Positions 46,751-54,173 of a stretch of DNA of 64,000 nucleotides are shown here, one piece after another. This stretch comes from Stenotrophomonas sp. BIGb0135 (lineage in GTDB: Bacteria > Pseudomonadota > Gammaproteobacteria > Xanthomonadales > Xanthomonadaceae), in assembly GCF_024810105.1 (NCBI RefSeq), contig NZ_JANUDX010000003.1:124001-188000 (forward strand), read 5' to 3'. The translations under genes were made by a program, and so were the position numbers. The notes beneath the pieces were generated by a model. The model was not told the DNA's origin, did not search any database, and saw nothing but the letters and a program-made list of their open reading frames with translations. Within the stretch, counting starts at the first letter, position 1. Each line of letters opens with the position of its first letter.

Positions 46751-48055
46751 TCACAGCATGTACGGCACCTTGAAGGCCAACGTGAAGTCCGGCGCATCCG
46801 GGGTCAGGCCGATGCCGAGCATGCTCACCAGCGTCGTATTGCGGTTGAGCGCGTAGGTAATGCCGAGGTTGAGCGTGCCGGCATTGGCGTCGCTGCCGAT
46901 CACCTTGAGCCACTGCCCGTTGCGGTAGCGCGTGGAGGCACGGCGGCTCAACTTGTCGCTGAAGGAAATGCTCAGGCTGGTGCGCTCGTTGAACGCGAAG
47001 GCCACGCCGGCGCCGAAGTAGTACGAACCGCCCAGCTTCACCTCGCCCGGGTTGACCGTGTCCGGATTGGCATCCAGGTCATCGAAGCTGCGCGCGAAGG
47101 AATGGATGTAGCCAAGGTTGGCGAACAGGATCGCCGGGTCGGCGGTCTTCACCGCCGACAGGCCGACGTTGGCCTGCCACACCCCGTTGCCGGTGGGCTG
47201 CTGCTCGGGCACCGCGAAGCGGATGAAATCATCGTCGTCGCGCTCGAGCACCTTCCAGTCCACGCCGTAGGGCGCGCGCCCGGTCGGCGCGGTGGCGCCG
47301 ACGGTAAGCACCGTCTCCGGCCAGCGGCCGTGCTCGGCGAACAGACGGTAGTTGCCGCTCAGGCCGACATCGCCGATGCCGTTGCCGGTGGTCTCCTCCT
47401 GCGCGATGGCCGCGGCCGAGCCGCCGGCGCCGCCCTTCTGGAACACGGTCTTGCGTGCCAGGTAGGGCACGTCCAGGTTCAGCGTCAGCCGTGGGCTCAC
47501 GCCCCAGCGCGCGGCGAGGTTGTAGGTGAGCGTGTCCGACTCGACGTTCTCGATGGCGATGTTGCCCAGGAAGATCGCATCCAGCGCCAGGAAGCCGTTG
47601 AGGGTGACCTGCTTGCGGTCATAGCGCGCGTAGGTGAGGCTGTTTTCGATGGTGAAGCGGCGGCTGAACAATGCGGCCTGCTGCTGTTTGACGTCGTCCA
47701 CGCTGCGCCGCGAGGCCTGCTTGGCTTCCTGCGCCTCGGCGGCGCTGCTGGCATAGCCATCGGCGCTGGGCGCCGCGGCCGGCGTGCCGGCGGGCAGCGG
47801 CGGCGGTGCACCAGCCGCACTGGCCACCGGCGCGGTCTTGCCGCTCAGGCGCGCCTGCATGGCCTGCACCTGCATGTCCAGTTCGCGCAGGCGGCGCACC
47901 TCCTGGGCGTAGTTGGCCTTGAGTGTTTCCAGTTGCATGATCAGCGCCTTGACGTCGGCTTCGTCGGCCGGTGCGGCCTGCGCCTGCGCGCCGGCCGCCG
48001 CCATCAGTGCCAGCGCCGCCAGCGCCAGCGGGGTTGCTCGAATCGTGGTCTGCAT
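46751..48055 (-). CDS. fapF: FapF-like outer-membrane channel (functional amyloid export)
   Basis: 434 residues, as in Pseudomonas (about 430). A signal peptide (cleaved near AQA-Q) precedes a coiled coil (about residues 33-72: ALIMQLETLKANYAQEVRRL), an Ala/Pro linker and a plug-like segment. A beta-barrel of about 12 strands follows, ending FTLAFKVPYML. In Pseudomonas the coiled coil forms a trimer and the barrel exports the Fap subunits. It is the last gene of a six-gene operon. The ATG at 48055 starts the signal peptide; the open frame extends upstream but without merit. Confidence 0.75.
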   Translation of the reverse strand: MQTTIRATPLALAALALMAAAGAQAQAAPADEADVKALIMQLETLKANYAQEVRRLRELDMQVQAMQARLSGKTAPVASAAGAPPPLPAGTPAAAPSADGYASSAAEAQEAKQASRRSVDDVKQQQAALFSRRFTIENSLTYARYDRKQVTLNGFLALDAIFLGNIAIENVESDTLTYNLAARWGVSPRLTLNLDVPYLARKTVFQKGGAGGSAAAIAQEETTGNGIGDVGLSGNYRLFAEHGRWPETVLTVGATAPTGRAPYGVDWKVLERDDDDFIRFAVPEQQPTGNGVWQANVGLSAVKTADPAILFANLGYIHSFARSFDDLDANPDTVNPGEVKLGGSYYFGAGVAFAFNERTSLSISFSDKLSRRASTRYRNGQWLKVIGSDANAGTLNLGITYALNRNTTLVSMLGIGLTPDAPDFTLAFKVPYML

Positions 48056-48101
48056 TGCCTTGGCCTGCCTTGTGTTGTCACGCCCCCACCCCGCCGTGCC
48101 G

Positions 48102-48860
48102 TTACTGGCCGGGTCCCATGCCCACACCCCGTACCAGCGTCATCGCCTGGGCCACGTTCTGGCTGAGCGGGACGTTGTTGGCCAAGGACTGGCGGACAAG
48201 ATCGATCTGCATGCGATTGCTTGCCGCCTGGCCATCACTGCCGATGGCGATGCTCTGCCCGACGCTGCCGTTGCGGATCCACTGCTGTACCGCGCCCACG
48301 CCCTCGATCTGCAGCTGGACCCGGGCGTTGTTGCCGTCCAGTTGCGCCACCGCGCTCACCCCGCCCTGCTGCACGCTGGCCAGGTGCTGGCCCTCGCTGG
48401 CCGGTGCCGGCGCCTGGCCGTCACGCACGGTGAGGTGGGTGGTGTTGCTGGCCACGTTGCCGTCGCCGGCCACCTGGATGCTCTGGGTAAGCCCGGCCAC
48501 GTTCTGCAGGCCACTGGCGTCGATGCTGCGGCCGGGGGTCACCGGCAAGGGAGCGTCGGCGGCGGTGACCGTCACCGACGGGGTGAAGCTGACCTTGGGC
48601 GTGCTGCCCTGGCTGAAATCCATGCCCAGCGTGAGCGCGCTGCGCGCGGCCTGCCCACCGCTGTTCCACTGGGTGATCATGGTCACCCCGAACCAGGCCA
48701 CGCTGCTGCCGTTGACCGTATAGCGGCCGCGCATCAGGTTCAGTTCCGGATCCGGGATCTCGCTCAGGCCCTTGCCGGGCCGTCCTTCCTGCGCATGCAG
48801 CGGTGCGGCGCCCAGCAGGGTGAGCAGCAGTACGCCGTGCGTCCATTTCGCGATATTCAT
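48102..48860 (-). CDS. fapE: FapE-like exported amyloid accessory protein
   Basis: 252 residues. Signal peptide MNIAKWTHGVLLLTLLGAAP (cleaved near LHA-Q). The body contains IPDPELNLMRGRYTVNGSSV, then beta-rich, Gln/Asn/Ser-containing stretches (VAQLDGNNARVQLQIEGVGA, NVAQAMTLVRGVGM). No catalytic motif is seen. AGGAGG lies 6 bases upstream of the ATG. It is placed at the FapE position by size, export and order; FapE is a minor fibre component in Pseudomonas. Confidence 0.65.
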   Translation of the reverse strand: MNIAKWTHGVLLLTLLGAAPLHAQEGRPGKGLSEIPDPELNLMRGRYTVNGSSVAWFGVTMITQWNSGGQAARSALTLGMDFSQGSTPKVSFTPSVTVTAADAPLPVTPGRSIDASGLQNVAGLTQSIQVAGDGNVASNTTHLTVRDGQAPAPASEGQHLASVQQGGVSAVAQLDGNNARVQLQIEGVGAVQQWIRNGSVGQSIAIGSDGQAASNRMQIDLVRQSLANNVPLSQNVAQAMTLVRGVGMGPGQ

Positions 48861-48868
48861 GGTGCCTC

Positions 48869-49567
48869 CTAGAACAAGTCGGCATGGGTAAAGCCGAAGT
48901 CCACCAACTCCGCGTCGGTGATCGGCCCCTGCCGGGCGTACAGCGAACGTGCACTGGGCCGTTCACCGGGCTGCAGCAGCACCGTGTTGCGATCGAAATC
49001 ACTGCCGATCACGACAAAGACGGCCCGCGACGGCCACGCCTGGAGAAATTCGCTGACCGGAATGCTGCGGTTGCCCAGGATCGGGTCGGCCACATCGACC
49101 ACGTCGTCACGGACCTGCTTGAGGACCACGAAGTGGCGGAAGCCCCGCACATCCATCAACACCAGCCCGGGCACGCGCAGCGAGCGCAGGCGCTCTTCGT
49201 TGACGCGGTAGCCGCGTCCACGCATGCCCATCGATTCCACGTAACGCTTGATGTCCAGCAGCGAGAAACCGCGCTGGTGGACCAGTTGCGGGTCCGAGAC
49301 CCCCATCATGCCTTCGATCACCGTGCCTTCGTCCGCCTCCAGGTGGTATGCGTAACGCAGGATGGTGGCCAGCGCCGCCGCGCCACAGCTGTAGTCGGTG
49401 TGTTGCCGCACCACGTTGCGGAAGCGCCGTTCCTGCATGCTCTCCACGCGCTGGGTGAGCACCGCGCCGTTGGGCAGTACGCCGCTGAAGCCGATATCGC
49501 CGGCGCGCGCGGCGCCGGACGGCAGCATCAGCAACATCAAGGACCCGCACAGTGCGTGCTTCCACAT
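48869..49567 (-). CDS. fapD: FapD-like C39 peptidase
   Basis: 232 residues. Signal peptide then a C39 papain-like domain: Cys 61 in HTDYSCGAAALATILRYAY, His 145 in GFRHFVVLK and Asp 161 in VADPILGNRS. In Pseudomonas FapD is the only peptidase of the system and is needed for export and assembly of the subunits. C39 domains usually cut leader peptides at double-Gly motifs. GGAG lies 9 bases before the ATG at 49567. It is followed by fapE after 8 bases. Confidence 0.85.
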   Translation of the reverse strand: MWKHALCGSLMLLMLPSGAARAGDIGFSGVLPNGAVLTQRVESMQERRFRNVVRQHTDYSCGAAALATILRYAYHLEADEGTVIEGMMGVSDPQLVHQRGFSLLDIKRYVESMGMRGRGYRVNEERLRSLRVPGLVLMDVRGFRHFVVLKQVRDDVVDVADPILGNRSIPVSEFLQAWPSRAVFVVIGSDFDRNTVLLQPGERPSARSLYARQGPITDAELVDFGFTHADLF

Positions 49568-49623
49568 CGGCTTGGCTCCGGAAAAGGAGGGAGCCCCTGC
49601 CCCAAAGGGGGAGAATGGGACAG

Positions 49624-49660
49624 GGGCCCCCGGGGGCCCGGCCATTGGCGGATGGCCGGG
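49624..49660 (-). promoter_or_regulatory. Stem-loops between fapC and fapD
   Basis: A 9-bp stem CCCGGCCAT/ATGGCCGGG (49637-49660) overlaps a 16-base GC palindrome GGGCCCCCGGGGGCCC (49624-49639). There is no U-tract. Such structures between a major subunit and downstream genes can protect the upstream message or cut read-through; which one applies is unknown. Confidence 0.55.
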
Positions 49661-49704
49661 TTTGTTGCGCTCAACGCGTACTGCTTGCGAAAACGGACAA
49701 CGTG

Positions 49705-51171
49705 TTACTCGCCGGTGCCACCACCGCCCCCGGTGGAGGGCTGGGCAACCGCCAGGGCCAGGCTGTTGGCCTGCAGGTTGCCGGTGCCGGCGGCCACGTT
49801 CACCCCGATGTTGCCGGAGGCGCCGGAGAACGCACTGCCGGACAACGCCGCGGTATTGGTCGCATCCACGTTCACCCAACGGGTGGTGGACACGGTGCCG
49901 CTCAGGCTGGCATACAGGTCGGCCACGCCCAGTTCGACGAACCGGCTGGTGCCACTTTCATCGGTATCGAAGGCGATACCGCCCACGCCTTCCCGGTTCG
50001 GGTTGGGGGTTGCGTTCTGGATCTCGTTGTCCATGTCGATGTGGCCGGTTGCGTTGCCACTCGGATGGTCGAGTTCACCACTCCAGCTATCCAGGTAGTA
50101 ATTGTCTTTCTGGTAGGCGTTGCCGCTGCCACTGTAGGTGCCGGCACCGAAGGCCAGCGTGCCGCCGGCGACGCGACCACGCAGGCTCACATCGACGGTG
50201 TCGGTCATCGAACGCAGGTAGCCTGCGTTGCTGACCGCGTTGCCGGTGGAGACCTGGTTGGAGCTGATGCTCGAGGTGGCATAGGCGCTGGTGGCCACCG
50301 ACGCGGCGAGCGCGTTCTTCTGCTCGTTGTTGTTGCCCGAGGCGACGTTGGCCCCGATGTTGCCGGACGCGTTGCTGAAGGCATTGCCGCCCAGGCCCGC
50401 GGCATTGGTCACGCCGGAGTTGAGGGTGGTGTTGCCGGCGCCGTACTGGTTGACGAACACCTCGGCGTCGGCCATGCCGAAGCTGAAGGAGGCATCGGCC
50501 GCGGACAGCGACGCGGCGTTGTCCTGGGCATTGTTGTCGCCGGCGGCGACGTTGAAGCCGAGGTTGCCCGAGGCATCGGAACCGACGTCATCGGCGATCG
50601 AGGCGCTGTTGGTCACCAGGCTGTTGGCGGCGGCGTTGTCGGTGATCGACTGGCGGTTGTCGATGATCGCGATGGCGGCCGAGTCGAGGTCGATCGAGCC
50701 GGTGATTTCCGGGTCGCCCGAGAAGTTCACGTCCGAACTCAGGCGCATGTCCTTTTCAAGGTTCACATCGACGCCGTGGTTGTTCTTTTCCTGGCGCTCG
50801 TCGGCCTGGATGTTGCTGGTCTTGTTGACGTTCTCGTTGACGGTCACGTCACGGGTACGGGTCACGCTGCTGTTGGTGGTGCTGTTGTTGGTGGTAGTGG
50901 TGTTGCTGGTGGTGTTGTTGTTGCGGGTGTTGTTCCAGGTGCGGTTCCAGGTACGCGAATCGTTGTCGTTGCGCGTATTGGTCTCGATGTTGGTGTCGAT
51001 GTTCGTATCGACATCGGTATCGACGTTGGTGTTGAGGTTGGTGCGGGTTTCAACCACGTTGTGCAGGTGGTTGATGAACGCGCTCTGGTTCTGGTTGTCC
51101 TGCGCGGCGACCGATGCGGACGCGGCTGCGATCGCAATGGCCAATACGGTACGGTGCATGGTGGTGTTCAT
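49705..51171 (-). CDS. fapC: FapC-like major amyloid subunit, divergent
   Basis: 488 residues. Signal peptide cleaved near VAA-Q, then an Asn/Thr/Asp-rich low-complexity region (about 45-105). Three amyloid-type repeats follow, at about 198-222, 262-290 and 445-476, each with the pattern ASGNxGxNVAAGxxNxQ. The first two lie close together; the third follows a 155-residue linker rich in Gly, Asp and Tyr. There is no cysteine, whereas I recall a C-terminal CXXC in Pseudomonas FapC. The ATG at 51171 has AGAGGG upstream. It would form the fibre body. Confidence 0.72.
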   Translation of the reverse strand: MNTTMHRTVLAIAIAAASASVAAQDNQNQSAFINHLHNVVETRTNLNTNVDTDVDTNIDTNIETNTRNDNDSRTWNRTWNNTRNNNTTSNTTTTNNSTTNSSVTRTRDVTVNENVNKTSNIQADERQEKNNHGVDVNLEKDMRLSSDVNFSGDPEITGSIDLDSAAIAIIDNRQSITDNAAANSLVTNSASIADDVGSDASGNLGFNVAAGDNNAQDNAASLSAADASFSFGMADAEVFVNQYGAGNTTLNSGVTNAAGLGGNAFSNASGNIGANVASGNNNEQKNALAASVATSAYATSSISSNQVSTGNAVSNAGYLRSMTDTVDVSLRGRVAGGTLAFGAGTYSGSGNAYQKDNYYLDSWSGELDHPSGNATGHIDMDNEIQNATPNPNREGVGGIAFDTDESGTSRFVELGVADLYASLSGTVSTTRWVNVDATNTAALSGSAFSGASGNIGVNVAAGTGNLQANSLALAVAQPSTGGGGGTGE

Positions 51172-51215
51172 GGTGCCCTCTCTCTCATCACAGACAATCG
51201 GGTGGATGTGACTAC

Positions 51216-51848
51216 TCACGGGGTGGACTGCACCGAGATGCTCAGTTGGTTTGCGGTGGCGTTGCCGGATCCCGCGATCTGATTGAGTTGCAGGACGCCG
51301 TCGAAGCCCTGCAGCGCGGTGCCTTCCACCGCCACGCTGCGGGTTCCGGCCGGCCGACCGCGGTTGACGGCCCCCTGCCCCCCTGCTGACGCGAGCGCCC
51401 CCGACGCGGCCAAGGCCTCGTCGTTCGACTCGCGTATGCCCTGTTGCGCCAGCGTGGCAGTGACGACGTTGCGCGTCGCGTTGCCGGTGCCGCTGGCCTG
51501 GTTGATCATGGCGACGCCGCTGGCGCCGTTCAGTGCCTGCCCGCCGATGCTCGCGCTGGCATGCATCGCGCCGTCGGACAGCACCTGGTTGCCGGCCTGC
51601 CGCTGGCGTGCATCGACGGTGATGTGGGCGGTCTGGCCATTGGCGATCCCGAGCAGGTTGGCCTGCTGGTTGAGGTCGCCGGCGGTCATGTTGACGGTGA
51701 TCGCACCGTCGGCGCCGGACAGCGCACGGCCGTCGATGCGGCTGGTATTGAGGTAGGACAGCATGGCCGCGTAGTCATCGGCCTGCTGCGCATGCAGCGG
51801 CGATGACAGCACCAGGGCCAGCACTGCCAGGCGTGGCCAGCGGTTCAT
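51216..51848 (-). CDS. fapB: FapB-like amyloid nucleator/minor subunit
   Basis: 210 residues. Signal peptide MNRWPRLAVLALVLSSPLHA then three repeats at about 40-69, 102-133 and 176-206. All share GxALxGxxG, then NQASGTGNATxN or NMTAGDLNQQAN and beta-prone tails. They resemble those in the FapC-like protein, as in Pseudomonas where FapB nucleates the fibre. No cysteine. The start overlaps the fapA stop (ATGA), so translation is coupled. It is the shorter of the two repeat proteins. Confidence 0.72.
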   Translation of the reverse strand: MNRWPRLAVLALVLSSPLHAQQADDYAAMLSYLNTSRIDGRALSGADGAITVNMTAGDLNQQANLLGIANGQTAHITVDARQRQAGNQVLSDGAMHASASIGGQALNGASGVAMINQASGTGNATRNVVTATLAQQGIRESNDEALAASGALASAGGQGAVNRGRPAGTRSVAVEGTALQGFDGVLQLNQIAGSGNATANQLSISVQSTP

Positions 51849-52375
51849 TTGCCAGGCCCGCCCGCGGGTTGGCCGAGCGGGAACTGCGCCAGCGCACCGC
51901 GTACCTGGTCGCCGATGCCGCGCGTGGCACCGGTCACCGCGCCCATCGGGCCGCCGATGGCATTGCTGAACTGGCCGCCGGACAACATGCCGCTGTCGGT
52001 GACCTTGCCCAGGGTCGAGTTGACCGTGTTGCCGGTCACCCGCTCGATGGTGGTCTGTGCGTGGCCGACGCCACTGCCGGTGTTGGAGCCGAGCGCGGCA
52101 TAGTCGTCCTCGCTCAACTCATCCATGCCGGTCGAGGTGCCCAGCGCCTGGCCCACCTCACGCTTGGGCGAGGGATCGGCGATGAGCGCCATGCCGGGCG
52201 GCGCGGGCCGATAGGCGGGACGGGTCGAGACATCGCGCAGCAGCACGATTTCACCCGGTTGCGCCTTGACGCCCTGGCGCGCACCCGAGGCGTGCGCGGC
52301 GACCGGTGCCGTCAGTACGACGGCCATCAGCCAGAGGCCGGTGTAGCGAATGCGGTGTGCGACTACGCTGTCCAT
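51845..52375 (-). CDS. fapA: FapA-like exported protein of the amyloid operon
   Basis: 176 residues. Signal sequence (MDSVVAHRIRYTGLWLMAVV, cleaved near AHA-S), then GEIVLLRDVSTRPAYRPAPPG and a C-terminal Gly-rich part (SNAIGGPMGAVTGATRGIGDQV). No catalytic motif. In Pseudomonas FapA modulates the fibre make-up. GGAGGG lies 6 bases before the ATG at 52375. It is the first gene after the sigma-54 promoter. Confidence 0.65.
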   Translation of the reverse strand: MDSVVAHRIRYTGLWLMAVVLTAPVAAHASGARQGVKAQPGEIVLLRDVSTRPAYRPAPPGMALIADPSPKREVGQALGTSTGMDELSEDDYAALGSNTGSGVGHAQTTIERVTGNTVNSTLGKVTDSGMLSGGQFSNAIGGPMGAVTGATRGIGDQVRGALAQFPLGQPAGGPGK

Positions 52376-52408
52376 GGCGCCCTCCTTCGAAACATGCGGA
52401 GGGGTAAC

Positions 52409-52423
52409 GCAGCATTCGTGCCA
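52409..52423 (-). promoter_or_regulatory. Sigma-54 (-24/-12) promoter of the fap-like operon
   Basis: On the minus strand TGGCACG, AATG, CTGC: 10 of 11 positions of the TGGCACG-N4-TTGC consensus, with GG and GC at the right distance. Transcription would start near 52397, giving a leader of about 22 bases that contains the GGAGGG of fapA. Confidence 0.85.
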
Positions 52424-52486
52424 AGTGGCAGAACCCAGCAAACACGGGGGCTGGCGGCACCACGGCGGGTCGCGCGGCGGGCACGA

Positions 52487-52609
52487 TGTTACAGATTCGT
52501 TGGCAACACCCACCGCTGAACAAGCCGTGGCGACGCCGACAGGCCCGTCGTTGCTGGCATGCAGCGCGGTGTATCAGCGCTGTTACACCGGCTGATACAG
52601 CCGTTACAG
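52487..52609. promoter_or_regulatory. Candidate activator binding sites upstream of the sigma-54 promoter
   Basis: Three copies of a (T/C)GTTACA motif (52487-52494, 52581-52588, 52602-52609). A perfect inverted repeat TGTATCAGC/GCTGATACA (52570-52599) encloses one of them. They lie about 65-200 bases upstream of the -24 element, where enhancer-binding proteins act. Confidence 0.5.
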
Positions 52610-52647
52610 TGCCTGCTCAGCTCGGTGACGGGTGCCGGCCGCGCACG

Positions 52648-52673
52648 AAAAAGCCCGCATCCGCGGGCTTTTT
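52648..52673. terminator. Intrinsic terminator of the symporter gene
   Basis: Stem AAAAAGCCCGC/GCGGGCTTTTT around ATCC; works leftward for the symporter message and isolates the fap-like promoter. Confidence 0.92.
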
Positions 52674-52695
52674 CGACACGACCCTGGCGGGCGGG

Positions 52696-54024
52696 TCAGG
52701 ACGACCGCTCCTCCAGTTCGTCCACGCCCAGGTTGGTGGACGGGTTGTCGTAGACCGCCTTGTCCAGCAGCCCGGTTTCCTTGGCCACCAGCACCGGCAC
52801 CAGCATCTGCCCGGTCACGTTGGTCATGGTGCGCATCATGTCCAGGATGCGGTCGATCGCGTACAGGTAGCCGATGGTCTCCAGCGGCAGGTTGGCCGCG
52901 CTCAGCACCACCGTGGCCATCACCACCGCCGTGCCCGGCACGCCCGCGGTGCCGAAACTGCCCAGCACCGAGGCGATCAACACCACGATGTACTGTTCCG
53001 GGGTCAGCGGCACGCCGGTGTACTGCGCGATGAACACCGCGCACAGCGCCGGGTAGATCGCCCCGCAGCCGTCCATCTTGATGCTCGCCCCCAGCGGCAC
53101 CGCGAACGAGGCATAGTCCTTGTTCACGCCCAGGTTGTGGGTGATCGAGCGCATCGCCGCCGGCATCGCGGCAAAGCTGGACGAACTCACGAACGCCACC
53201 TGCATGCCCGGGGCCGCACCACGGAAGAACTTCAGCGGGTTCAGGCCATGCGCGAGCAGCAGACTGCCGTACACCACCACGATGTGCAGCGCGCAGGCCA
53301 CGTACAGCGCCAGCACGAAATTGCCCAACGGCAGCAGCTTCTCGAAACCGTAGCTGCCCACCAGCCCGGCGATCAGGCCGAACGTCCCGAGCGGGGTCAT
53401 CTCCAGCACGAAGCGCGTCACCTGGATCATGATGTCGCTCATCTGCCCGGTCAGCTTGCGCGCCTCGGCCACCTTGTCGCCCAGCTTCACCATCGCAAAG
53501 CCCAGCAGGCCCGCGAAGAAGATCACCGGCAGGATCGACCCGCGCCCGGCCGCCAGGACCGTCTCGCCGGCCGCATTGACCCGCGTGCCGATCCCGGTCA
53601 GCGCGTAGAACACGTTGGAGGGCACCACGTCCATCAGCACCTTGACCACGCTCGGCACTTCGCGCGGTGTGTAGCCGTGGTCCATGCTCAGGCTCAGGTT
53701 GCCGGTGCCCGGCTGCATGATCGTGCCGACCGCCAGCCCCACGCATACCGCCAGCGCGGCAGTGATGATGAACCACAGGAACGTGCGCCCGCCCAGCGCG
53801 GCCACCGATTTCTGGCCGTGCAGCGAGGAGATCGCGTTGATCACCGCGAAGAACACCAGCGGCACCGCGATCATCTTGATCAGCGTCACGTACAGCTCGC
53901 CCAACGGGCCGAACCAGAGTTCCGCCGCCGGCCCCAGCAGCCAGCCGGCCAGCGCGCCGAGCACGAAGCCACCCAGCACGCGTTGCCAGAACGGGATCCG
54001 CAACCACGCAGACACCAGCTTCAT
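52696..54024 (-). CDS. Dicarboxylate/amino acid:cation symporter
   Basis: 442 residues, DAACS (GltP/DctA) family, eight membrane helices plus two hairpins. The hairpin-1 serine-rich VAFVSSSSFAAMPAAMRSI and the helix-7 to hairpin-2 IKMDGCGAIYPALCAVFIAQ (the NMDGT-like motif) are present. It imports C4-dicarboxylates or acidic amino acids with Na+ or H+. GGAAGG lies before the ATG at 54024, which was chosen over one 23 codons upstream because MKLVSAWLRIPFWQRVLGG begins the family's first helix. Confidence 0.93.
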   Translation of the reverse strand: MKLVSAWLRIPFWQRVLGGFVLGALAGWLLGPAAELWFGPLGELYVTLIKMIAVPLVFFAVINAISSLHGQKSVAALGGRTFLWFIITAALAVCVGLAVGTIMQPGTGNLSLSMDHGYTPREVPSVVKVLMDVVPSNVFYALTGIGTRVNAAGETVLAAGRGSILPVIFFAGLLGFAMVKLGDKVAEARKLTGQMSDIMIQVTRFVLEMTPLGTFGLIAGLVGSYGFEKLLPLGNFVLALYVACALHIVVVYGSLLLAHGLNPLKFFRGAAPGMQVAFVSSSSFAAMPAAMRSITHNLGVNKDYASFAVPLGASIKMDGCGAIYPALCAVFIAQYTGVPLTPEQYIVVLIASVLGSFGTAGVPGTAVVMATVVLSAANLPLETIGYLYAIDRILDMMRTMTNVTGQMLVPVLVAKETGLLDKAVYDNPSTNLGVDELEERSS

Positions 54025-54173
54025 GAGCCTTCCAGAGAGAATTCGACAGCTCGCCACATTAGCCCAACCGGGCCGCGGGAACGAGGCGCGCACGGAAAAT
54101 CAGCGTGTCATCGGCGTGCCTTGCAGGGTTCTGCATAATGAACGCCCGTTTCACATGTGAGATACGCGCGTCC

